Positions 59,338 through 64,000 of a DNA stretch of 64,000 bases are shown here, piece by piece. Location of the stretch: positions 62,001-126,000 of the forward strand of contig NZ_FUYE01000008.1 in the NCBI RefSeq assembly GCF_900167535.1, written 5' to 3'. Both the position numbers and the translations under genes were made by a program. Each line of letters starts with the position of its first letter. Within the stretch, counting starts at the first letter, position 1. Source of the stretch: Prosthecobacter debontii (GTDB taxonomy: Bacteria > Verrucomicrobiota > Verrucomicrobiia > Verrucomicrobiales > Verrucomicrobiaceae). Below the pieces are notes generated by a model, which ran no database searches, was not told the origin of the DNA, and saw only the letters and a list, made by a program, of their open reading frames with translations.

Positions 59338-59414
59338 TGGCGGAACGGACGGGGCTTGAACCCGCAACCTCCAACGTGACAGGCTGGCGCTCTAACCAAT
59401 TGAGCTACCGCTCC
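59338..59414 (-). tRNA. tRNA-Asp (GTC), copy 2
   Basis: 77 nt, identical to copy 1, anticodon GTC, CCA encoded. It has its own promoter-like sequence and terminator. Confidence 0.96.
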
Positions 59415-59437
59415 AAAGCCTTCGTGAGTGGACGAAG

Positions 59438-59465
59438 ATGCTAATGGATCCACTGAATTACGCAA
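59438..59465 (-). promoter_or_regulatory. Probable promoter of tRNA-Asp copy 2
   Basis: TTGCGT (59465-59460) and TAGCAT (59443-59438), 16 bp apart on the minus strand, 23 bp before the tRNA. Conserved in position with the promoter of copy 1. Confidence 0.45.
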
Positions 59466-59495
59466 GCGGAAAATGATCCTCTTTTGAAGAATATT

Positions 59496-60146
59496 TCACT
59501 TTGTCTCAGCAGGCACTTCGACCCCCACTTCGATGTCATCGAAATAGATCGGTGTGCCTGAATAAGGCGTGGCCCAAACGCTGGCTTTGCCCTGTCCTTT
59601 GAGCCCTTTATCCTTGTGGGTGAGTTGTGCTTCAGCGGGCTCGCTCGCATCAGCCGCCCATGTCTTGCCGGTGATGATCCATTCATCCCCTTGCTTGCGG
59701 GCTTCCAGTTTCATCCACACCCAAGCATCACTGGTCCATGTCAAAGGCACGCTGGCCAGAACCTCTTCGTTTTTGACCAACTCCAATTGCTTTTTGGGTG
59801 CATTGGCGAGCAGGCGATAGCCACTCATGCCATGAACAGCAATGCCAAAGCGTGGATTGCTGCGGCCCTTTTTACTGGCAAAGACACGCGCTTTGATCAC
59901 CGAATCGCCTGCCGCAGAGACGGCAAACTGCGCACTCGCATCCACCAGATTGTCTGGAGAGATCATGACGGCTTTATTGCCATCTTTAGCTCCGACTTTG
60001 ATCGTGCCATCCACCACGAAGACTTCTTTTGGCGGGTCCCCTTCAGGCCATTCATCAGCGGTGAAGGTGAAGGTCTTCAACTCGGCACTCAAGGCCTGTG
60101 AAAACAGGATCAGCGAGGAAGCGAAAAGAGCGGTCTTTTTCATCAT
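59496..60146 (-). CDS. Exported protein, probable concanavalin-like domain
   Basis: 216 residues (or 215 from the second Met). Signal peptide MMKKTALFASSLILFSQALSA. The mature part has strands such as KTFTFTADEWPEG, VFVVDGTIKV, DSVIKARVFASKKGRSNPRFGIAVHG, WVWMKLEARKQGDEWIITGKTW, and ends ATPYSGTPIYFDDIEVGV. That ending is typical of jelly-roll domains of the DUF1080/concanavalin type found in PVC sugar-processing proteins. No catalytic residues are evident; it may be a periplasmic binding protein. The aldolase gene ends 20 bp upstream on the same strand, so the two probably form an operon. Confidence 0.78.
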   Translation of the reverse strand: MMKKTALFASSLILFSQALSAELKTFTFTADEWPEGDPPKEVFVVDGTIKVGAKDGNKAVMISPDNLVDASAQFAVSAAGDSVIKARVFASKKGRSNPRFGIAVHGMSGYRLLANAPKKQLELVKNEEVLASVPLTWTSDAWVWMKLEARKQGDEWIITGKTWAADASEPAEAQLTHKDKGLKGQGKASVWATPYSGTPIYFDDIEVGVEVPAETK

Positions 60147-60166
60147 GGCAAATGAGCGAAACAGGA

Positions 60167-60961
60167 TCAGGCAAGAGGTTCTTTCAACAGCGCCAGAGCT
60201 TCCAGGGCCGACATATCGTCATGCACGACAGCGGACAGACTGCGGGCGATGGCGGCGGGATTCTGATGCTGCCAGACATTGCGCCCGATGGCGATGCCGG
60301 CGGCACCTTCCGTCATCGCGTCTTCCGTCATCTTCAGAAGCGCAGCGTCATCATTGAGAGAAGCGCCACCCAAGATAATGACGGGGACCCAGACCTGATC
60401 GACGATCTTGCGAAAGTCCCCAGGCTTAGCATCCACGGGATAGGGCACTTTCACCACATCAGCCCCCAATTCGGCAGCCAAGCGAGCGGCAAAGGCTACA
60501 TTCTCCACGGTGTATTTATCACTCTGCCCCAGGCCATAAGGCAGAGCTTCGATGATCACTGGAATGTCCAGATCAAGGCTGCTGCGAATGATGTCCGCGC
60601 ATTCCTGGAAATTGATGCGCTCATTGAAACCATTCGGGTAAAGCATGTTCATCACCGCGTTAGCGCCTACCACTTCAGCTTCCTCGACGCCATAGACATT
60701 GATGCTACCGGCCCCTTCGCCGGTGGTCCGGGTGTTATACACATCCGTGCGCAAGCAAATCCCTTTTCCAGCCATGGAATCAGCGGCCCGCATGGCGACT
60801 CCCAGATTCATGACATAACCGTCCACGTAGGGGCTCACGGAATCGATCAATGCAAAGGGGTTCTCCATGCCTGGCACGGGAATGGCAACAGCGTGATCGA
60901 TCGGAAGGATAACGGTTTTGCCGTCGCGGAAGAAGATTTCGAGATTCTCTTGGCGGTTCAT
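60167..60961 (-). CDS. DhnA/LsrF-type class I aldolase
   Basis: 264 residues from the ATG at 60961 (MNRQENLEIFFRDGKTVILPIDHA); the frame is open to 61051 but the extra sequence is not aligned. Asp22-His23 in LPIDHA and Lys171 in ADVVKVPYP are the expected active-site residues, the Lys forming a Schiff base. A C-terminal phosphate-binding part has IILGGASLN and GIAIGRNVWQH. This is the class I aldolase superfamily that includes archaeal-type fructose-bisphosphate aldolase, LsrF and related thiolases. Which sugar phosphate it acts on is unclear. Cotranscribed with the exported protein downstream; head-to-head with the MidA-like gene. Confidence 0.88.
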   Translation of the reverse strand: MNRQENLEIFFRDGKTVILPIDHAVAIPVPGMENPFALIDSVSPYVDGYVMNLGVAMRAADSMAGKGICLRTDVYNTRTTGEGAGSINVYGVEEAEVVGANAVMNMLYPNGFNERINFQECADIIRSSLDLDIPVIIEALPYGLGQSDKYTVENVAFAARLAAELGADVVKVPYPVDAKPGDFRKIVDQVWVPVIILGGASLNDDAALLKMTEDAMTEGAAGIAIGRNVWQHQNPAAIARSLSAVVHDDMSALEALALLKEPLA

Positions 60962-61056
60962 AGGTAGGGAATACGGATGGCGGTGGATGCGGGGAGTGTA
61001 AAGTGAGGAAACCGCCCGGCCTTGCAGGGAACCCATCCAGCGGTATGGCATGATCC

Positions 61057-62082
61057 ATGTCCTCCGCCGTGCCCTTTTCAGCCTTCATGGCCCGCGCTCT
61101 TTATGACCCGGAGCGCGGTTATTATGCGCGTCGAATCCAGACCGTCGGTTCTCGGGGGGACTTTTCCACCAGCGCCACGCTCTCGCCCCTCCTTGGTCGA
61201 GCCGTAGCCGGGTGGCTGCGTGAAGAAGCTGCCCGCCAGCCCGGTATCCGGCACATCATTGAGATCGGTGCCGGCACAGGCGATCTCATGGCAACGGTCC
61301 GCCAGTCTCTAGGCTGGTGGCAGAGGCGGCGCTTTCAGTGGCACATCGTGGACACCTCTCCGGTCCTGAAATCCCAGCAAATCCAAAGACTGGGGAACCA
61401 GGTCATTTGGCATCAGGAGATCCAAACCGCCCTGGCGGCCAGTGCAGGCAGGGCCTTCATCTATCACAATGAACTCCTGGATGCCTTCCCCGCTACCCTT
61501 TTACAGTGGCAAGACGAAGGCTGGCAGGAAATCTACATCACGCCTGAGGGACGCGAGCATTTAGTCGCTTTAACCTGGCCGGAGGAAGAACGGCATGCCT
61601 TTCATGCCCTGCAATCCTGGGTAGGTAAGGCCGCCCGGCAACGCGTGGAGTTGCATCCCTCAATCCGTGCTTGGATGCAGGGCTGGGCTCCAGGATGGCA
61701 GGAGGGTGCCATGTTAACGGTGGACTACGGCGATGAGTTCCCTGCGCTTTATCATCGTCGCCCCATGGGCTCCCTGCGAGCCTATCTGCTCCAGCACCGT
61801 TTGACCGGTTCTGACATTTATCAAAATAGTGGCCGCCAAGACATCACCGCAGACATCAATTTCAGCGACTACCGAAGCTGGGCTCAGGACCTCGGCTGGC
61901 AGGAAACCTCGTGGGGCACTCAAGCAGAGTTGATCCGCCGCCATGTCCCCACCCGACAGCACGATGAAAAAACCGCCTTTTTGCTCGATCCTGAAGGCGC
62001 TGGCCACGCCTTCAAACACGTGATCCACCGTCCGGTCGGCTCCCGTCATTTTTCTCCAAATTCCCCCTCGGAAGGAACGTAA
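61057..62082 (+). CDS. MidA/NDUFAF7-family SAM-dependent methyltransferase
   Basis: 341 residues. The family features are ARALYDPERGYYARR, GSRGDFSTSATLSPLLGRAV, motif I HIIEIGAGTGDLMATV (about residues 67-82), FIYHNELLDAFPATLLQW, and GAMLTVDYGDEFPALY. Family PF02636 includes NDUFAF7, which methylates an arginine of a complex I subunit. The bacterial targets are not well known. The start at 61057 lies only 95 bp from the divergent aldolase start. Confidence 0.88.
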   Translation: MSSAVPFSAFMARALYDPERGYYARRIQTVGSRGDFSTSATLSPLLGRAVAGWLREEAARQPGIRHIIEIGAGTGDLMATVRQSLGWWQRRRFQWHIVDTSPVLKSQQIQRLGNQVIWHQEIQTALAASAGRAFIYHNELLDAFPATLLQWQDEGWQEIYITPEGREHLVALTWPEEERHAFHALQSWVGKAARQRVELHPSIRAWMQGWAPGWQEGAMLTVDYGDEFPALYHRRPMGSLRAYLLQHRLTGSDIYQNSGRQDITADINFSDYRSWAQDLGWQETSWGTQAELIRRHVPTRQHDEKTAFLLDPEGAGHAFKHVIHRPVGSRHFSPNSPSEGT

Positions 62083-62204
62083 TAAAGAAAGGGCTCATTG
62101 AATCTCTCCCTCAATCGGCTCGTCTTTATCGACACGAGCACGAGAAGTGCCCCCTGCGAATTCGCCATGGCATCTCACTCGCGAGTCAGCGTTTTTTCCA
62201 CCCC

Positions 62205-63380
62205 ATGCGTTTCCCCCCATCGCAATTCATCCCTCTCTGCCTTTTGTTGAGCCTGACGTGCTGTTCAAAATCCAAAGAACAAACCTCGTCAGGGTCCAAC
62301 AGGAAGGCCCAAGTCGTTCCCGTGGTTGTCGCCACGGCGGAACAAAGGGAGGCACCCGTCGAGTTGCGGGCGATCGGAAACGTCCGAGCCAAAGCCACCG
62401 TCGCCGTCAAACCACGTGTCACCGGGCAGATCGCCAAGGTCTATTTCGAAGAGGGTCAGGATGTGAAGGAGGGGGATGTGCTGGTGAAAATCGATCCCGC
62501 ACCCTTCGAAGTGGTGCTGGCCCAGGCCAAAGCTCGACTCACCCAAGCGACCATCCAGGCCGAAATCGCTAAAAAACAGGCCCTTCGATACACTGGACTG
62601 GTCCAAAGCGGCGGGGTTTCCCGAGAAGAAGTGGACAACCTCAAAAGCGCCGCAGACGCAGCCCTGTCCAACACCGAAGCAGCGGCAGCGGCGGTCAGAG
62701 AAGCCGAACTCGAACTGAGCTACTGCACCGTGCTTTCCCCCATCACCGGACGGGCGGGACGCCGAGCCATCGATGCCGGAAACGTGGTGAAGGAGGATGA
62801 AACGGATCTCGTCGTGATCAATCAACTCCAGCCTGTGGAAGTGCTCTTCTCCGTGCCCGAACAGTATTTCGGTGACATTCAGAAATACATGAAGCAGGAG
62901 AAACTGAAGGTCAGCATCACTCCCAGTGGCAGTGCTAGCCGAAAAATCACCGGTGTGCTCACCTTCTTGGATAATGCCATCAAAGCTGCCACTGGCACCC
63001 TGGAGATGAAGGCCACCATGGACAATCAAGATCTCGCTTTGTGGCCTGGACAATACGGCGAGGTTTCATTGACACTGACCACCCAACCCAACGCTATTCT
63101 CATCCCCGCCCCGGCTGTGCAGACGGGCCAAGAAGGCCAATACGTCTTCGTCGTGAAAGAGGATGAGACGGTGGAACTGCGCAGCATTGAACTGGACCGC
63201 ACCATCGGTGCCCTGGCCGTGATCCGCAAAGGCCTCCAAAAAGGTGAAGTGGTGGTGATCGATGGTCAACTTCGTCTAACACCAGGTGTGAAGGTCGAAA
63301 CGAAGCCACCTGTGGGAATCAGCCAAAGCGCGGCTAAGACTGACAACCAACTTTCGCAAGCGACTGAGACCACACCATGA
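62205..63380 (+). CDS. RND efflux periplasmic adaptor
   Basis: 391 residues. The N-terminus (MRFPPSQFIPLCLLLSLTCC) looks like a lipoprotein signal with Cys19 or Cys20, though the lipobox is imperfect. The HlyD/MdtA-type core follows: VKPRVTGQIAKVYFEEGQDVKEGDVLVKID, a coiled hairpin with LVQSGGVSREEVDNLKSAADAAL, CTVLSPITGRAGRRAIDAGNVV, then LTFLDNAIKAATGTLEMKA and the membrane-proximal VVKEDETVELRSIELDR. It links the inner-membrane pump to an outer-membrane channel. Its stop overlaps the next ATG by 4 nt. Confidence 0.94.
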   Translation: MRFPPSQFIPLCLLLSLTCCSKSKEQTSSGSNRKAQVVPVVVATAEQREAPVELRAIGNVRAKATVAVKPRVTGQIAKVYFEEGQDVKEGDVLVKIDPAPFEVVLAQAKARLTQATIQAEIAKKQALRYTGLVQSGGVSREEVDNLKSAADAALSNTEAAAAAVREAELELSYCTVLSPITGRAGRRAIDAGNVVKEDETDLVVINQLQPVEVLFSVPEQYFGDIQKYMKQEKLKVSITPSGSASRKITGVLTFLDNAIKAATGTLEMKATMDNQDLALWPGQYGEVSLTLTTQPNAILIPAPAVQTGQEGQYVFVVKEDETVELRSIELDRTIGALAVIRKGLQKGEVVVIDGQLRLTPGVKVETKPPVGISQSAAKTDNQLSQATETTP

Positions 63381-64000
63381 CTCCAGAACGCTGCATTCAC
63401 CGCCCGGTGATGACGACCCTGGTCATGATCGGCATCCTAGCTTTTGGGCTCCTGGCTTTTGAAAAACTGCCGGTCAATGACCTGCCCAATGTGGATTTCC
63501 CGACCATCTCAGTCACCGCCGGGATGCCAGGAGCTAGCCCAGAGACCATGGCGGCCTCCGTCGCCACCCCTCTCGAGAAACAGTTCTCGACCATCGCGGG
63601 CATTGACTCCATGAGCAGCACCAGTGCTCTGGGCTCCACCAACATCACCATCCAGTTCAGTCTGGACCGTGATATCGACGGAGCCTCTCTGGATGTTCAA
63701 TCCGCCATTTCCTCAGCTCAGCGCTACCTGCCAGATGACATGCCGAGCCCGCCTTATTTTCGTAAGGTCAATCCGGCTGACTTTCCGGTCCTGATCCTTC
63801 AGCTCAGCTCCCCTACCCTGCCCATCTCCACGGTGGACGAGTATGCTCAGACCGCCCTCGGGCAACGCATCGGCATGGTGGAGGGAGTCGCCCAAGTACG
63901 CGTTTTTGGCTCCCAAAAATATGCCGTGCGCGTGCAGGTCGATCCGCTCAAGCTGAGCTCACGCGGCATCAGTCTGGATGAGGTGCGCAATGCCATCAAT
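63377..64000 (+). CDS. RND efflux pump permease, N-terminal part (cut by window end)
   Basis: 208 codons are in the window, with no stop. MTPERCIHRPVMTTLVMIGILAFGLLAFEKLPVNDLPNVDFPTISV is the first membrane segment and start of the porter domain in MdtB/MdtC/AcrB-type pumps. PGASPETMAASVATPLEKQFSTIAGIDSMSS and FSLDRDIDGASLDVQSAIS are strong family matches. The ATGA overlap with the adaptor gene shows translational coupling. A full-length protein would be about 1,030 residues. Drug or envelope-stress export is the general role; the substrate is unknown. Confidence 0.94.
   Translation, partial: MTPERCIHRPVMTTLVMIGILAFGLLAFEKLPVNDLPNVDFPTISVTAGMPGASPETMAASVATPLEKQFSTIAGIDSMSSTSALGSTNITIQFSLDRDIDGASLDVQSAISSAQRYLPDDMPSPPYFRKVNPADFPVLILQLSSPTLPISTVDEYAQTALGQRIGMVEGVAQVRVFGSQKYAVRVQVDPLKLSSRGISLDEVRNAIN

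Larger units (their letters stand above)
59286..59415. repeat. 130-bp direct repeat, copy 2 (tRNA-Asp plus terminator)
   Basis: Identical to 58917-59046. The 239 bp between the two copies (59047-59285) holds the copy 1 promoter, but I see no further gene. Confidence 0.92.

Overview
The window looks like chromosomal DNA of a verrucomicrobial bacterium, probably near Prosthecobacter/Verrucomicrobium. This is inferred from families typical of the PVC group: giant autotransporter-associated beta-strand-repeat proteins with a PEP-CTERM tail, a PVC-type haem-binding membrane dehydrogenase, a PSCyt1/DUF1549/DUF1553 protein, and many exported proteins of unknown substrate. Housekeeping genes (rpsI, rplM, leuS, two tRNA-Asp genes) show that it is core chromosome. 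I see no phage, transposon, CRISPR array or rRNA.

Layout. Positions 1-25.8 kb hold two giant repeat proteins in tandem on the minus strand. The upstream one has 5,352 residues and ends in a PEP-CTERM signal. The downstream one runs off the left edge after at least 3,079 residues. They share a module of about 2.1 kb that occurs three times in all. A divergent control region (25.8-26.2 kb) with three CGTTTAT words at an exact 22-bp period separates them from a ceramidase-like exported protein. Next come the rplM-rpsI operon (minus), a 1,629-residue hybrid sensor kinase (plus), and leuS with a beta-CASP metallo-hydrolase (minus). Divergent from these is a large PVC cytochrome/dehydrogenase. The 41-48 kb stretch is a mix of single genes: AlkB, an AcuI-type reductase, a palindrome-rich intergenic region, an Imm-5-like protein, an orphan ParA/MinD-like ATPase, an exported methyltransferase, a photolyase and an alpha/beta hydrolase. 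The 49-54 kb stretch carries a translationally coupled YcgR/YcgQ-type pair with a histidine-rich loop, a KefB-like antiporter and two small lipoproteins. The 54-59 kb stretch carries the PSD1 protein, an SMP-30 lactonase-like protein and a prenyltransferase-fold protein. Two identical tRNA-Asp genes with their terminators follow, then an exported domain protein, a DhnA-type aldolase, a MidA-type methyltransferase, and the start of an RND efflux operon that runs off the right edge.

Functional themes: cell-surface and extracytoplasmic proteins (giant repeat proteins, ceramidase-like, cytochrome/dehydrogenase, PSD1, lipoproteins), DNA repair (AlkB, photolyase), ion or metal and drug transport (YcgR/YcgQ, CPA2 antiporter, RND), and translation. 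Shine-Dalgarno sequences are almost absent before the start codons, while several starts sit in the context ACC-ATG. Start-site choices therefore rest mainly on signal peptides and family alignment, not on ribosome binding sites.
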